Notes: generated by a model not told the origin, from the letters alone. A stretch of 36,175 bases of DNA from Endozoicomonas ascidiicola (GCF_001646945.1 NZ_LUTV01000003.1:646273-682447), one strand, 5' to 3'; numbered from the stretch's first letter, positions 7,642 to 17,457 are shown. Numbers and translations are program-made.

Positions 7642-9699
7642 TTATTCAGGGTGACGATTCATACCCTGAATCATACCCTGAATAATGTTGAGAAAGTCAC
7701 TGTCAATGCCTTCCTCTCTGAGAATATCCAAAGCAACGTTTTGTGTTGAAGCGCCTGGCCATAGTCGATAGTCATAGCTTAACGATCCATCTGGGTTCAC
7801 TACCGCATTGAAGTGGAAGTTCTGATGTTTCCCCGGAGATTGGCTTTCCAGTGTTGCTATTCGGGGATAATGTGTCGATGTAATACTCAGATTGCTCGGG
7901 TTCATGGCCATTGCTTCGATTAGCCCCAGTGCAGCAGTCTCGCCTTCTTCCGGGTTGGTATTCGAAAATAATTCATCAAAAAAAACGACACTGTATTGAT
8001 TTGCTGGCAGCGATTTCAGTGTATTCAACAATTCAATAATTTTTTTTGATTCTGCACTGAAGCTGGATACCCCGGTAATGACTTCGGGTTCATTAACCAG
8101 GTGGGTGTGGATCAAGCTGAAAGGAGTGAAATCCATATGCTCTGCTGCAGCCACGGCCAGTGTTTGGGCGAGCACGATGTTTAAGCCAATGCCTTTGACC
8201 ATGGTGGATTTCCCGGCGGCATTAGGGCCCGTAATAACAGTGCTTATGGGGTTATTGTTGCCACTGGCGAAGTGGTTGGCCACGGCTGAAAATGAAGGCA
8301 GTAATGGGTTCCAGAGTTTTTCCATACTGACTTGTGGCTGGCTTGGCGGAGAAAGGTAGTGTGGAAAAATTAATCGATTTGGTCGCCAGTCCAATGACAA
8401 ACGGAGGTGATTGGCTGCTGTAATCCATGCGCCCAGTTCACCCACCGACTCCATGACCCGGCTTAATGATAAATGGTTGCGTTTTAATAACGTCAAACCG
8501 CGCTTATAGCGCCCCATATTGGAGCTCACATAATCCAGAAATGTGGGGATGCTTTCTGGGGCATCTTTCAATAATGACATGATTTCCACCATGGAAGTGG
8601 AGTTGTGAAGTTTGAGGAAGCCTTTTCCGGTGCCCAATGCCATTTGCACTGGTGGGTGTTTCTCCAGCAACTGTTCCATTTCAACCGCACTTTCTAATGC
8701 TCTTCCAGCCCGCCGGGAACGTTCGACAATAAAACGATAGGCTCGCATGTGTTCGCGAAAACGGTAATAAGACTTGTAGAGAGCAACCGCCTGAAGTACG
8801 ACAAAACTGCCAGCACTGAAAATTTTAATAGGGCTGGAAAGGTCGCTGAATTTCAGTTGAATATCGGACAGTACCTTCATCATATGGGAAGGCAGATGAA
8901 CAGTGGAGTTCAATAGGCCGTTGATAATGCCATTTTTGATGGTAAAGGTACCCACCAGAGTTGAACCCAACAGCCCCAGGGGCGCGTTCAGTGCGGTACC
9001 GATATGAAAGGCGTCATTCAAGCGCCGGGCAATCTCTTCCTGGGTACCGCTGCCGCTAAGGCCGGGCAGATGAGTTCTGCGGTCAATCTCACCAAAGGTT
9101 GGGCTATTGACGGCATCGTAGGGATCGAACAGTGCAATCAACCCATCTTCATCAATGGCGTAACGTATGAGCAGTTCTTCAAATCGGCGAAACACATTGG
9201 GGTGGTTAATCAGATATTTAATGGCCTGCTGTCGCTGATCGAGAACGCGAATATCCGCAATTGGCGAGATCAATAACTTAGCCAGCATAATTTCACCGGA
9301 GATTGTCAGGGTGGTGCCAATTTTACTGAGGAGGCTTTCTGCAGGATGTTGCCGGGTGCCACTTAGAATATGAAGGTCTTTTACGGTCTGTGCAGAGAGG
9401 ACGGGCGTGGCACTGTCGGAAAATTTAGCAAACGCTTGCAGTAAGATGCTGCGTTTTTCGCCGGGCGCTAACAGAATATCCGGTAACTCCTGCTTTTGGT
9501 GCCGGGAATTGATAGCATTTTGATAATTATCAACGGAGTGCAACTGAGATAACTCATCGTGAATTAACTGATAGATGTTGTCAGATTGGCCGGCAAAGGC
9601 GAGATGACTCTGAAACAATATGATTGAAAAAAAACTGACAATCATAAACAATCTGTCTTTTTTCAAAAAATGGAAAAATAGAGGTGTAATAAAAAACAT
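7642..9699 (-). CDS. MutS-family ATPase with signal-peptide-like N-terminus
   Basis: A 685-residue protein. The C-terminal domain is a MutS-type ABC ATPase: Walker A GPNAAGKST (491-499), Walker B VVFFDE (571-576) and the STHY histidine motif (608-611). Residues about 120-170 (SKIGTTLTISGEIMLAKLL...DQRQQAIKYL) resemble the start of the MutS core/lever domain, so core plus ATPase are present; the mismatch-reading domain I is missing. The N-terminus has a basic patch (KKDR, 13-16), a hydrophobic stretch (19-31) and LAFA-G ending at 36, which reads as a Sec signal peptide or membrane anchor. Met19 is another possible start and keeps the hydrophobic stretch; no clear ribosome site supports either. 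Function unknown. The C-terminus carries a short tandem repeat (MIQGMIQG). Confidence 0.8.
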   Translation of the reverse strand: MFFITPLFFHFLKKDRLFMIVSFFSIILFQSHLAFAGQSDNIYQLIHDELSQLHSVDNYQNAINSRHQKQELPDILLAPGEKRSILLQAFAKFSDSATPVLSAQTVKDLHILSGTRQHPAESLLSKIGTTLTISGEIMLAKLLISPIADIRVLDQRQQAIKYLINHPNVFRRFEELLIRYAIDEDGLIALFDPYDAVNSPTFGEIDRRTHLPGLSGSGTQEEIARRLNDAFHIGTALNAPLGLLGSTLVGTFTIKNGIINGLLNSTVHLPSHMMKVLSDIQLKFSDLSSPIKIFSAGSFVVLQAVALYKSYYRFREHMRAYRFIVERSRRAGRALESAVEMEQLLEKHPPVQMALGTGKGFLKLHNSTSMVEIMSLLKDAPESIPTFLDYVSSNMGRYKRGLTLLKRNHLSLSRVMESVGELGAWITAANHLRLSLDWRPNRLIFPHYLSPPSQPQVSMEKLWNPLLPSFSAVANHFASGNNNPISTVITGPNAAGKSTMVKGIGLNIVLAQTLAVAAAEHMDFTPFSLIHTHLVNEPEVITGVSSFSAESKKIIELLNTLKSLPANQYSVVFFDELFSNTNPEEGETAALGLIEAMAMNPSNLSITSTHYPRIATLESQSPGKHQNFHFNAVVNPDGSLSYDYRLWPGASTQNVALDILREEGIDSDFLNIIQGMIQGMNRHPE

Positions 9700-9880
9700 T
9701 GAGTACGATACAGATTGTTGTTAAATAACTCAGGTACTTTGAGTTTTTGAAAATAACCTATAGTTGAATAATTGAAATATTTCATTCTTTCTATTAAAAA
9801 TAACCTATGTATATGTTTAGTGCTCTTGTAGTAAAGTTTTTAATAAAGGTGTTTTTCTGTTTACGAAGAAAGGATTCTTC

Positions 9881-10360
9881 ATGATGAATAAATGCATTAT
9901 TACAGCATCGCTATATCTGGTTTCACAGTTTGTAAACGCTGATTTCTATGTAGGCATGGAATATGCCGAGCTCGATGTTGATTATCAAAGTGAGTCTCGA
10001 GATATTGGTACTATAAGTGTCATTGGTGGTACTCCTATTAAGGATTACCTCGTGATAGAAGCTCGAGCTGGAATTGGCACTGATAGTGACTCAAATAAAG
10101 ACATAGATCTATTATATGGGGTTTATGGAAAGCTAGGGCGTGTTATTGGACGGTTTTACCCTTATGCTCTTTTTGGTTATACCCAAGTAAAAGGTACTGA
10201 TGATGATGAACAGATCAGTGAATCTGATACATCTTATGGTGCAGGGGTGTCTTACCAGGTTTCTGATAAAACATCGGTAAGCTTGAATTATATGAAACAT
10301 ATAGACGACAATGAATTGTCTATTGATGGTGCCTCATTACAGTTTGTCCATCATTACTAA
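9881..10360 (+). CDS. Small outer-membrane beta-barrel protein
   Basis: A 159-residue protein with a typical signal peptide (cleavage expected after VNA, residue 20), leaving about 139 residues of alternating polar and hydrophobic strands such as FYVGMEYAELDVDY, GAGVSYQVSDKTSVSLNY and SIDGASLQFVHHY. The final aromatic residue and strand pattern fit an eight-strand outer-membrane barrel of the OmpA-like/porin-family type. The sequence AAAGGA lies 7 bases before the start. It is AT-richer than its neighbours and divergent from the MutS-like gene across a 180-bp AT-rich gap. No specific function can be assigned. Confidence 0.75.
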   Translation: MMNKCIITASLYLVSQFVNADFYVGMEYAELDVDYQSESRDIGTISVIGGTPIKDYLVIEARAGIGTDSDSNKDIDLLYGVYGKLGRVIGRFYPYALFGYTQVKGTDDDEQISESDTSYGAGVSYQVSDKTSVSLNYMKHIDDNELSIDGASLQFVHHY

Positions 10361-10384
10361 TTAAACCGGCTCAAGCCGGTTTAA
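10361..10384. terminator. Bidirectional terminator overlapping the metR stop codon
   Basis: TTAAACCGGCT and AGCCGGTTTAA form a perfect inverted repeat of 11 bases with only two bases between arms (effectively a 10-bp stem with a tetraloop). It sits between the convergent barrel gene and metR, and the metR stop codon (10371-10373) lies inside it. U tracts are short on both sides. Confidence 0.7.
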
Positions 10385-11303
10385 TGCCATTCAGTGTCGT
10401 AAAACAGGTTTCTCGCGCAGAGTTAATAAAACTGTCCATATAAGGTTGTTCTTTCTGCTCCGTTCTCACGGCAGCATACAGTGTTGACCAAACTCCTTTC
10501 TCACCAAGCGGCAGCGCATGCACCTGTCCTTTATCGAGATACTCCGCCAGCGCCCAGCAAGGTAAGGCGGAAACACCCCGCTGGCTGGCAACCAGTTGCA
10601 GCATCATTAATGTGAGTTCTGCTGTTCGTATGGAAGCGGGTTCCACTTGGGCAGGGTCCAGAAAATCATAGAAAACAGCCAGACGCTCCTGTTCTACCGG
10701 ATAAGTAATCAGAACTTCATTATTCAGATCTTCAGGGTTGGCAAACGCCTGACCGGCTAAAGGATGATTTCGGGCGAGAGCCAATAACATTTCGTAGCGA
10801 AACAAGGGCAGATAATCGATGCCATCAATGGGTGTTGGATCTGAAGTAACTACCAGGTCCAGCTCCCCGCGTGACAACGCAGGCAATGGCGCAAAATTAA
10901 ACGCAGTGGAAAAATCCATCTCCACTTCTGGCCAGTGCTTACGGTACTCATCAATCGTGGGCATTAACCACTGATAACAACTGTGACACTCAATGGCAAT
11001 GTGCAACCGACCAGACTTCCCACCCGCCAGCTTGAGCAGATTCTGTTCCACCGCTTTGAACATGGGCAGCACTTCATCCGCCAGCTCCAGCAATTTTAGC
11101 CCGGCAGTGGTGAAGCGGGGAGGACGGGTTTTTCGGACAAACACTTCCATGCCAATCCGGTGTTCCAGATCTTTCAGCTGATGAGACAGTGCTGACTGCG
11201 TTAGGTGCAGACGACTGGAGGCTTCTACCAAGCTGCCGGTTTGTTGAATGGCTTTCAGGGTTTTCAGGTGCCGAAGTTCAAGCCCAAGGTTTTGAATACT
11301 CAT
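10371..11303 (-). CDS. metR: LysR-type regulator of methionine biosynthesis
   Basis: A 310-residue LysR-family protein with an N-terminal winged helix (about 9-68; SLVEASSRLHLTQSALSHQLKDLE) and a C-terminal co-inducer domain. Stretches such as LRHLKTL, RLHIAIECHSCYQWLMP and GELDLVVTSDPTP match E. coli MetR closely. MetR activates metE and often metH or metF, with homocysteine as co-inducer. It is transcribed away from metE across a 138-bp gap, the classical metR-metE arrangement, and a MetR-box-like site lies in that gap. The final codons run into the terminator hairpin shared with the convergent gene. Confidence 0.95.
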   Translation of the reverse strand: MSIQNLGLELRHLKTLKAIQQTGSLVEASSRLHLTQSALSHQLKDLEHRIGMEVFVRKTRPPRFTTAGLKLLELADEVLPMFKAVEQNLLKLAGGKSGRLHIAIECHSCYQWLMPTIDEYRKHWPEVEMDFSTAFNFAPLPALSRGELDLVVTSDPTPIDGIDYLPLFRYEMLLALARNHPLAGQAFANPEDLNNEVLITYPVEQERLAVFYDFLDPAQVEPASIRTAELTLMMLQLVASQRGVSALPCWALAEYLDKGQVHALPLGEKGVWSTLYAAVRTEQKEQPYMDSFINSARETCFTTLNGIKPA

Positions 11304-11360
11304 ATCGAAACGTACAGCGCATTTTATTATTAAATTTATTCAACTATATCATTAATATTA

Positions 11361-11373
11361 TGAGATTGATTCA
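11361..11373. promoter_or_regulatory. MetR-box-like operator in the metR-metE gap
   Basis: TGAGATTGATTCA fits the MetR consensus TGAA-N5-TTCA with one mismatch (the fourth base, G for A). It lies about 80 bp upstream of the metE start and 58 bp upstream of metR, a suitable position to control both. Confidence 0.55.
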
Positions 11374-11441
11374 TTTTTGATCATTCCCCAGACTTGTTGT
11401 CACTCTCAACCCAAACAATAACCTCTGTCGGGAGACACAAC

Positions 11442-13745
11442 ATGACCACCACCCATAATCTGGGTTTTCCCAGAATCGGCGCCCACCGCGAATTGAAAAA
11501 AGTTCAGGAGAGCTATTGGCGTGGTGATATGTCTCAGGAACAGTTACTGGCCGAAGGTGCTCGTCTGCGTTCATTGCACTGGCAGGTGCAGAAAGACGCC
11601 GGGCTCGATTTTGTCCCTACCGGTGATTTTGCCTGGTATGACCAGGTGCTCAATCACTCATTAATGCTTGGGGCGATTCCCGAGCGTTTTACCCCTGCAG
11701 CACCATCGGATATCGACACACTGTTCCGCATGGCGCGAGGCCGGGCTCCCAGTGGCGAACCGGCCGCTGCCTGTGAAATGACCAAGTGGTTTGATACCAA
11801 CTACCACTATATTGTGCCGGAACTCACCAAAGGTCAGCAGTTCCATCTGGCGAATCGTGCATTGCTGGATGAAACCCGTGAAGCTCTGGAGCAGGGTTTT
11901 AATCCCAAGCCAGTACTGGTGGGTCCACTGACGTGGCTATGGCTATCAAAGGTCAAAGGGGAACCGTTTGATCGTTTGGAATTATTGGACAGTGTGCTGG
12001 CAGTTTATGGTCAGGTGCTTAATGAGTTAGCTGAGCTGAATGTGGAATGGGTGCAGATTGATGAGCCTATTCTGGTGCTGGATTTGCCTCAGGAATGGCA
12101 TCAGGCTTTTGAATCTGCCTATAACCAGCTACAGAGCAATAATGTGAAAGTGTTATTGGCTACTTATTTTGGTGGCTTAAATGGTTCAACGACAACCGTT
12201 GTGAATTTGCCGGTGGCAGGGCTGCATGTTGATTTGGTCAGAAACCCGGAACAACTGCCTGCGCTGTTGGATCGCCTGCCAGCTTACAAAATACTGTCTG
12301 CTGGTGTCGTGAATGGTCGAAACGTCTGGCGCGCCGATCTGCAGAAAATACAACAGCAGTTGTCTGCTGCTTCTGAACGACTCGGTGATCGTCTATGGGT
12401 AGCACCCAGCTGCTCTTTGCTCCATACGCCAGTAGACTTGGAAAGTGAAACATTGAAGCATGGCAAAGGCCTCGATCAAGAGCTGAAACCCTGGTTAGCG
12501 TTTGCCAGGCAAAAGTGTCAAGAAGTGGCGGTGCTCGGTAAAGCCCTCAGTGGTGGCGATGCTGCCAAAGATGCGTTGGTGCTGAGCGCGTTTACCGAAT
12601 CCAGGGCAGCGGTGCAATCCAAAGCGGCTTCTGCCCGTGTTCATAATAAACAGGTTCAGCAGCGTGTAGCAGCGATCAAAAACGATAGTCAGGTTGATCA
12701 GCGTGAGTCCGCTTTTGCGGTGCGTGCGAAACAGCAACAGGAAAAACTGGGGTTACCGTTGTTTCCAACCACGACTATTGGTTCGTTTCCACAAACCAAA
12801 GAAATTCGTCAGCAGCGATTGAAATACCGCAAAGGCGAGTTGGATGAACCAACCTACATCGCTGCCATGCAGAGTGAAATTAAAGTCACGCTGGAAAAAC
12901 AGGAACAGTTGGGGCTGGATGTTCTGGTGCATGGTGAAGCAGAACGTAATGACATGGTTGAATATTTTGGTGAACAGCTGGACGGCTTTGCGTTCACCGC
13001 CAATGGCTGGGTGCAGAGTTACGGCAGTCGTTGTGTAAAACCCCCCATTATTATTGGTGACATCAGTCGTCCTGAGGCGATGACGGTGTCTTGGAGTCGT
13101 TTTGCGCAAGATCAGACAGCACTGCCTGTGAAAGGCATGCTTACGGGGCCGGTTACCATTCTGTGCTGGTCATTTCCACGGGATGACGTTGAGCGCGAGC
13201 AGTCTTGTCAGCAATTAGCGCTGGCGTTGAGAGATGAAGTGGTCGATCTTGAAAAAGCAGGCATTCATATCATTCAGATTGATGAGCCTGCCATCCGGGA
13301 AGGTTTGCCTCTAAAGAAAGAAGATTGGCCTGCGTATCTCGACTGGGCAGTGAAATGCTTCCGAATCACCGCCAGTGGTGTGAAGGATGAAACACAGATT
13401 CACACCCACATGTGCTACAGCGAGTTCAATGACATCATCGAATACATTGCGGCCATGGATGCCGATGTTATCACCATTGAAACCTCACGCTCGGATATGG
13501 AATTACTGGATGCGTTTGAGGCATTCGAGTATCCAAATGAGATAGGCCCGGGTGTTTACGACATTCACTCGCCCAATGTGCCGGAGATTGCCTGGATCGA
13601 AAAGTTAATGAGCAGGGCGTCAGAAAAGATTCCCAGAGAGCGCCTTTGGGTGAATCCAGATTGTGGTTTGAAAACCAGAGATTGGCCTGAGGTAGAAGCG
13701 GCACTGAAAAATATGGTGGAGGCGGCGAAGTCTCTTCGTAGTTAA
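11442..13745 (+). CDS. metE: Cobalamin-independent methionine synthase
   Basis: A 767-residue enzyme (E. coli 753) that transfers the methyl group from 5-methyltetrahydropteroyl-triglutamate to homocysteine, the last step of methionine synthesis. It has the two-barrel MetE layout. The zinc ligands in the C-terminal barrel are His656 and Cys658 in [10 protein letters not shown], Glu680 and Cys741 in NPDCGLK, with the same spacing as in E. coli (His641, Cys643, Glu665, Cys726). The N-terminus [15 protein letters not shown] is conserved. The ATG at 11442 is preferred over an in-frame TTG at 11394 because GGGAGA lies 6 bases upstream and [13 protein letters not shown] matches the family start. 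It is followed by a strong terminator. Confidence 0.97.
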   Translation: MTTTHNLGFPRIGAHRELKKVQESYWRGDMSQEQLLAEGARLRSLHWQVQKDAGLDFVPTGDFAWYDQVLNHSLMLGAIPERFTPAAPSDIDTLFRMARGRAPSGEPAAACEMTKWFDTNYHYIVPELTKGQQFHLANRALLDETREALEQGFNPKPVLVGPLTWLWLSKVKGEPFDRLELLDSVLAVYGQVLNELAELNVEWVQIDEPILVLDLPQEWHQAFESAYNQLQSNNVKVLLATYFGGLNGSTTTVVNLPVAGLHVDLVRNPEQLPALLDRLPAYKILSAGVVNGRNVWRADLQKIQQQLSAASERLGDRLWVAPSCSLLHTPVDLESETLKHGKGLDQELKPWLAFARQKCQEVAVLGKALSGGDAAKDALVLSAFTESRAAVQSKAASARVHNKQVQQRVAAIKNDSQVDQRESAFAVRAKQQQEKLGLPLFPTTTIGSFPQTKEIRQQRLKYRKGELDEPTYIAAMQSEIKVTLEKQEQLGLDVLVHGEAERNDMVEYFGEQLDGFAFTANGWVQSYGSRCVKPPIIIGDISRPEAMTVSWSRFAQDQTALPVKGMLTGPVTILCWSFPRDDVEREQSCQQLALALRDEVVDLEKAGIHIIQIDEPAIREGLPLKKEDWPAYLDWAVKCFRITASGVKDETQIHTHMCYSEFNDIIEYIAAMDADVITIETSRSDMELLDAFEAFEYPNEIGPGVYDIHSPNVPEIAWIEKLMSRASEKIPRERLWVNPDCGLKTRDWPEVEAALKNMVEAAKSLRS

Positions 13746-13752
13746 TAGCGAC

Positions 13753-13791
13753 AGCAGGTCTTCGGGAAAAAATTCTGAAGACCTGCTTTTT
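13753..13791 (+). terminator. Rho-independent terminator of metE
   Basis: AGCAGGTCTTC (13753-13763) pairs perfectly with GAAGACCTGCT (13777-13787), followed by a run of five T. It begins 8 bp after the metE stop codon. Confidence 0.92.
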
Positions 13792-13818
13792 GCCGCGGTA
13801 ACACTAATTGAGTAATGG

Positions 13819-14268
13819 TTAGTGCCCAGCCCGGAAAGTCACTTCTTTTACATTGGAATCCAAGTGTTCAATATTGTCTGCCGATTTAACGTTTTTATTG
13901 ATTTCACTGCTGGAGCGGTATTCTATGGTGCCATTTACCTGAGCACCTTTTGCTACTTCAATCACGTTATAGAACACCTTGCCATTAATCACCGCGCCAG
14001 AGATAAGTTCAAGATATTCTTCGGCATAGACATTACCATTTACCGTGCCATAAATGGTCATATTCTGGGCATGGATATCCCCTTCAATATTGGCCGTCTT
14101 AATAATGGTTAATTGTCCATTATCTGAGGTGATATTACCCTGCACATTACCTTCAATATGCACCGATCCAGAAAAGCTGATATCTCCATTAATGGTGGTT
14201 TCAGCAGAAATCAGAGTGGTTGCACCGTTGCTGCTGTTTTTATCTGTGTCTTTGTTATGACTGAACAT
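13819..14268 (-). CDS. Bactofilin (polymer-forming cytoskeletal protein)
   Basis: A 149-residue protein. After a short polar N-terminus, residues about 18-115 form the repeated short-strand pattern of a bactofilin right-handed beta-helix: TLISAETTINGDISFSG, HIEGNVQGNITSDNG, NIEGDIHAQNMTIYG, VNGNVYAEEYLEL and VINGKVFYNVIEV. The tail is charged and probably disordered. Bactofilins polymerise without nucleotide and act as membrane-associated scaffolds in cell shape, stalk or polar organisation. No partner peptidase (M23 type) is adjacent, so the role here is open. It stands alone, convergent with metE. Confidence 0.9.
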   Translation of the reverse strand: MFSHNKDTDKNSSNGATTLISAETTINGDISFSGSVHIEGNVQGNITSDNGQLTIIKTANIEGDIHAQNMTIYGTVNGNVYAEEYLELISGAVINGKVFYNVIEVAKGAQVNGTIEYRSSSEINKNVKSADNIEHLDSNVKEVTFRAGH

Positions 14269-14660
14269 AAGCAGTCGTCTCCATTGATGAGAAAGGTAAA
14301 GAAATAAGCCTATAGGTAAGAAAAGCCATCATCGTGTCTGTACTAGCTTGTAAATTCAGTCACTACAGAAAGTATAGAGAACGATTGTTCAACGGTAGGA
14401 AGCACCGTGATTATTAAGGCTGTTGTCACCAAATAATGACGAAGAGTCTTTAGGGGGCGATGAAACTTATCGGTGCCCGAGATATCTCTGCGGGAAATTG
14501 GCAGTTCGTTTAGAAAAGACCAATAGACCGATCATACTGTCAAGATGAAGTAATGGTACAGCTCCCGTGTAGAGCAAGGCAGAAACTGGAAGGTGAGCAG
14601 GAGTGAGCGCAGCTTTATATGACTGGTTTTGACATGATAAAGCTGCATGTCAGGTAGCTT
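14269..14660. other. Intergenic stretch between the bactofilin and catabolic operon
   Basis: No gene is recognised. A perfect 10-bp inverted repeat, GCAGCTTTAT (14609-14618) with ATAAAGCTGC (14637-14646), lies just after the end of the five-gene operon and could stop or stabilise its transcript, though no U run follows. The bactofilin promoter should be in the AT-rich left part. Confidence 0.4.
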
Positions 14661-15830
14661 TCAACGCATCGGTCTTGGCATCCCAAGCCCGAACTGAGCG
14701 ATCAGTTCACGTTGTATCTCATTAGTGCCGCCGCCAAAGGTCAGAGTCACCGAAGCACGAACTTCATACTCCAATTCACCCATCAAGAGGCTGGCTGCAG
14801 AACCCTGGCGCACCATGGCATTGGCGCCAACAATATCAATCAGCCGGCGTAGAATCTCAATGGCTGACTCAGAACCATAAACCTTGGTCGATGATGCCAG
14901 AGCGATATCCATACGCCCTTGCTCCAGATCCGCAGCAATACGGAAGTTAATCATCCGCATGGCTTCTAGCCGTGCGTAGCATTCAGCCAGTGCGGAACGA
15001 ACCCAGGCTTTATCAGTGGCACGCTTACCGAACTCATCTTCAGACCGAGCCCATAGATAAACTTTCCGGAATAGTCCAGCGACTTTATCAGACCAGGAAC
15101 CGAGGCCAAGACGTTCATGATTTAACTGAGAGGTGATCAGCCTCCAACCGCCATTTAATTCACCAACCAACATCTCCTTTGGTATACGAGCATTGTCGTA
15201 ATAGGTTGCTGCCGTTGGATTAGACGTCGTTGGAATTACGGTTTGTGAGAAGCCTTCTTCTTTGGTATCCAGAATCAGTATGGAAACACCCTTGTGCCGT
15301 GGAAGGTCGGGGTCAGTTCTGGCGGCGAGCCAGATGTAATCCGCGGCTTCAGCACCTGAGGTCCATAACTTACTGCCATTGACATAAAAGTGATCGCCAT
15401 CCAGAGTAGCGGTAGTTTTCAACGTCGCCAGATCAGAGCCTGCGCCTTGTTCGGAATAACCGATGGAAAATATCAGCTCACCGTTGGCAATGCCAGGCAG
15501 GAATTTCTCCTTCTGAAGCTCAGTACCAAACTGCATCAACGCCGGGCCCACGGTGCTGATGGTAACAAAAGGCAGTGGTGCGCCGGCAATGTTGGCTTCT
15601 TCAAAAAAGATCAGTTGCTCAGTGGCTTGATAACCCTGACCGCCATGTTCTTTTGGCCAACCAACCGCCAGCCAGCCATCTTTACCCATTTGACGAATGA
15701 CACTCCGATACTCATCACCGCCTTCTTTACCGCGCAGTGATGCCTTCAACTCCGGCGTCATCAGCTCTGTAAAATAGTCTCGTATCTCCCGGCGCAGCTG
15801 ATGCTGTTCCGGTGTCAGATCAACAAACAT
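14661..15830 (-). CDS. Acyl-CoA dehydrogenase, ChsE2/FadE29-like subunit
   Basis: A 389-residue FAD enzyme with full acyl-CoA dehydrogenase layout: helical N-terminus, middle beta domain (EQGAGSDLATLKTTA, NGSKLWTSGAEAADY) and C-terminal helical bundle ending in TFGGGTNEIQRELIAQFGLGMPRP. Glu239 in LNHERLG occupies a position close to the catalytic glutamate described for mycobacterial FadE29 (Glu241). In the igr system this subunit pairs with a second, degenerate subunit in an alpha2beta2 enzyme that desaturates a steroid propionyl-CoA side chain. The other acyl-CoA dehydrogenase of this operon (17438-18571) is the likely partner. A near-perfect GAGGAGGT lies just before the ATG, in the 10-bp gap after the aldolase gene. 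Substrate assignment is inference. Confidence 0.85.
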   Translation of the reverse strand: MFVDLTPEQHQLRREIRDYFTELMTPELKASLRGKEGGDEYRSVIRQMGKDGWLAVGWPKEHGGQGYQATEQLIFFEEANIAGAPLPFVTISTVGPALMQFGTELQKEKFLPGIANGELIFSIGYSEQGAGSDLATLKTTATLDGDHFYVNGSKLWTSGAEAADYIWLAARTDPDLPRHKGVSILILDTKEEGFSQTVIPTTSNPTAATYYDNARIPKEMLVGELNGGWRLITSQLNHERLGLGSWSDKVAGLFRKVYLWARSEDEFGKRATDKAWVRSALAECYARLEAMRMINFRIAADLEQGRMDIALASSTKVYGSESAIEILRRLIDIVGANAMVRQGSAASLLMGELEYEVRASVTLTFGGGTNEIQRELIAQFGLGMPRPMR

Positions 15831-15840
15831 CCGAACCTCC

Positions 15841-17016
15841 TCAGGCTGCGCTTAAAATCAGGCCACTGGTCGGCACACCGGTGCCGGCAGTAACTAATAC
15901 ATTTTCTACGTCGTCTACCTGGTTGATGGCAGAGCCACGCACCTGACGAACCGCTTCCGCAACACCGTTCATCCCGTGAATATAAGCTTCACCCAACTGA
16001 CCACCATGCGTGTTAATAGGCAGCGTGCCACCTCGGGCATGATGACCATCCATTACATAGTTGCGAGCTTCGCCTCGTGGTGCAAAACCAAACTCTTCCA
16101 GCTGGGTCAATACGAATGGCGTAAAGTGGTCGTATATCACAGCTGTCTGGAATGCATCTGGGCCAAGGCCGGATTGTGCATACAGTTCTTTGGCAACCAC
16201 GCCCATTTCTGGCAGGCCGGTAATGTCGTCACGATAGAATGAGGTCATGATCTGCTGTCCCTGTGCAATGCCCTGAGAACCCGCTTTTATAACCACCGGC
16301 TTTTGCTTCAGATCTTTCGCTCTTTCAGCGCTGGTGATCACCATGGCCACAGCACCATCGGACTCCTGACAGCAATCCAACAGATGCAGTGGTTCACAAA
16401 CCCAGCGTGAATTCTGATGATCTTCCAAAGTAATTGGCTTCTCATAGAAGAAGGCTTCAGGGTTAGTTGCTGCAAAGTCACGGGCAGCGACGGCTATACG
16501 ACCAAAGTCTTCTGAAGTGGCGCCATAGGTATGCATATAACGCTGGGCAAACATGCCTACCCAGGCTGCTGGCGTATGAAAACCGTGGGGCATGTACCAG
16601 CCATAGTTCACATTTTCAAAGGTCGGTGTGTTGGCAAAACCGTAATCGCCAGAACCAAAGCGATACCAGGAACGTTCATTCATCGCTCGATAAACGACAA
16701 CCGTTTTTGCAACGCCAGTGGCAACCGCCATGGCAGCATGAAGAATGGGGGCACAGGCAGCACCGCCGCCGTGAGGAATCTGGGAGAAAAACTTCACATT
16801 ATTGCAGCCCAGCAGTCGCGCGATTTCGTATTCCGGCACCTTATCAACGGAATAACTGCTGAAGCCATCCACTTCTGATGGATCAATACCTGCATCCTGC
16901 AATGCCGCCAGAGTGGCTTCCATGGCCAGTCGAAGCTCCGTGCGACCGGAATTTTTTGAAAACTCTGTGGCGCCGAGTCCGGCAATGGCAGCCCGGCCGC
17001 TGAGTGATTTATCCAT
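15841..17016 (-). CDS. Thiolase-fold lipid-transfer protein/aldolase, Ltp2-like
   Basis: A 391-residue thiolase-superfamily protein of the SCP-x/lipid-transfer type (AAIAGLGATEFSKNSGRTELRLA at its start; VYDHF-like and NTHGGQLGEAYIHGMNG near the end). In the helix normally headed by the thiolase nucleophile (HGGGAACAPILHAAMAVATG), my hand alignment puts Gly85 at the nucleophile position and Cys88 three residues later, so thiolysis is unlikely. In the mycobacterial igr operon, Ltp2 has lost the thiolase cysteine and works with the DUF35 part of ChsH2 as a retro-aldolase that cuts propionyl-CoA from the steroid side chain. Both partners are in this operon. It starts 21 bp after the small MaoC gene, with a weak AAGAGAA ribosome site. 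Confidence 0.85.
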   Translation of the reverse strand: MDKSLSGRAAIAGLGATEFSKNSGRTELRLAMEATLAALQDAGIDPSEVDGFSSYSVDKVPEYEIARLLGCNNVKFFSQIPHGGGAACAPILHAAMAVATGVAKTVVVYRAMNERSWYRFGSGDYGFANTPTFENVNYGWYMPHGFHTPAAWVGMFAQRYMHTYGATSEDFGRIAVAARDFAATNPEAFFYEKPITLEDHQNSRWVCEPLHLLDCCQESDGAVAMVITSAERAKDLKQKPVVIKAGSQGIAQGQQIMTSFYRDDITGLPEMGVVAKELYAQSGLGPDAFQTAVIYDHFTPFVLTQLEEFGFAPRGEARNYVMDGHHARGGTLPINTHGGQLGEAYIHGMNGVAEAVRQVRGSAINQVDDVENVLVTAGTGVPTSGLILSAA

Positions 17017-17037
17017 TATTTTTATTCTCTTAATCTC

Positions 17038-17457
17038 TCAATCGTTTTTGGGCAGCACGACAGAAACAGTGCCCGTGACGTGATTTCCCATGGAGTTTTT
17101 GCCTTTCAGGGTCACTTCCACCGCATTCTTTTCAGGGCTTACATCCGATATCTCACCGTTGAGCACCATGGTGTCTCCGGGATAATTTGGCGCTCCCAGT
17201 TTGATCTTGAGGTCATTGAAGCGGGCAGTTGGGCCAGCCCAGTCTTCCACAAAACGCTGAACCAGTGCGCTGGTGGTGAGAATGTTCATAAAGACATGAG
17301 GGGAACCCAACTCCTGAGCTGCGTCCTTGTCCAGATGACCCGGAAAATAATCACGGGTGGCAATAGCGCCAGCAGTGATCAGGGTGGAGGTAATCGGGAC
17401 TTCCATTTTTGGTAGCCTGTCACCAAGGCTGACGTCATTAAACTGTCGTGTTTTCAT
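17038..17457 (-). CDS. Small MaoC-like enoyl-CoA hydratase subunit, ChsH1-like
   Basis: A 139-residue single hot-dog protein. Asp36 and His41 in ATRDYFPGHLD have the five-residue spacing of the hydratase dyad reported for mycobacterial ChsH1 (Asp29/His34). It would supply the active site of a heteromeric hydratase with the MaoC part of the fusion protein at 18575-19570. The start is placed at ATG 17457 (MKTRQFND), with GGAAG ten bases upstream; ATG 17466 is another choice with that site too close. The start overlaps the last 20 bases of the upstream acyl-CoA dehydrogenase gene, which indicates translational coupling. An apparent longer frame to 17544 only overlaps that gene further. Confidence 0.85.
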   Translation of the reverse strand: MKTRQFNDVSLGDRLPKMEVPITSTLITAGAIATRDYFPGHLDKDAAQELGSPHVFMNILTTSALVQRFVEDWAGPTARFNDLKIKLGAPNYPGDTMVLNGEISDVSPEKNAVEVTLKGKNSMGNHVTGTVSVVLPKND

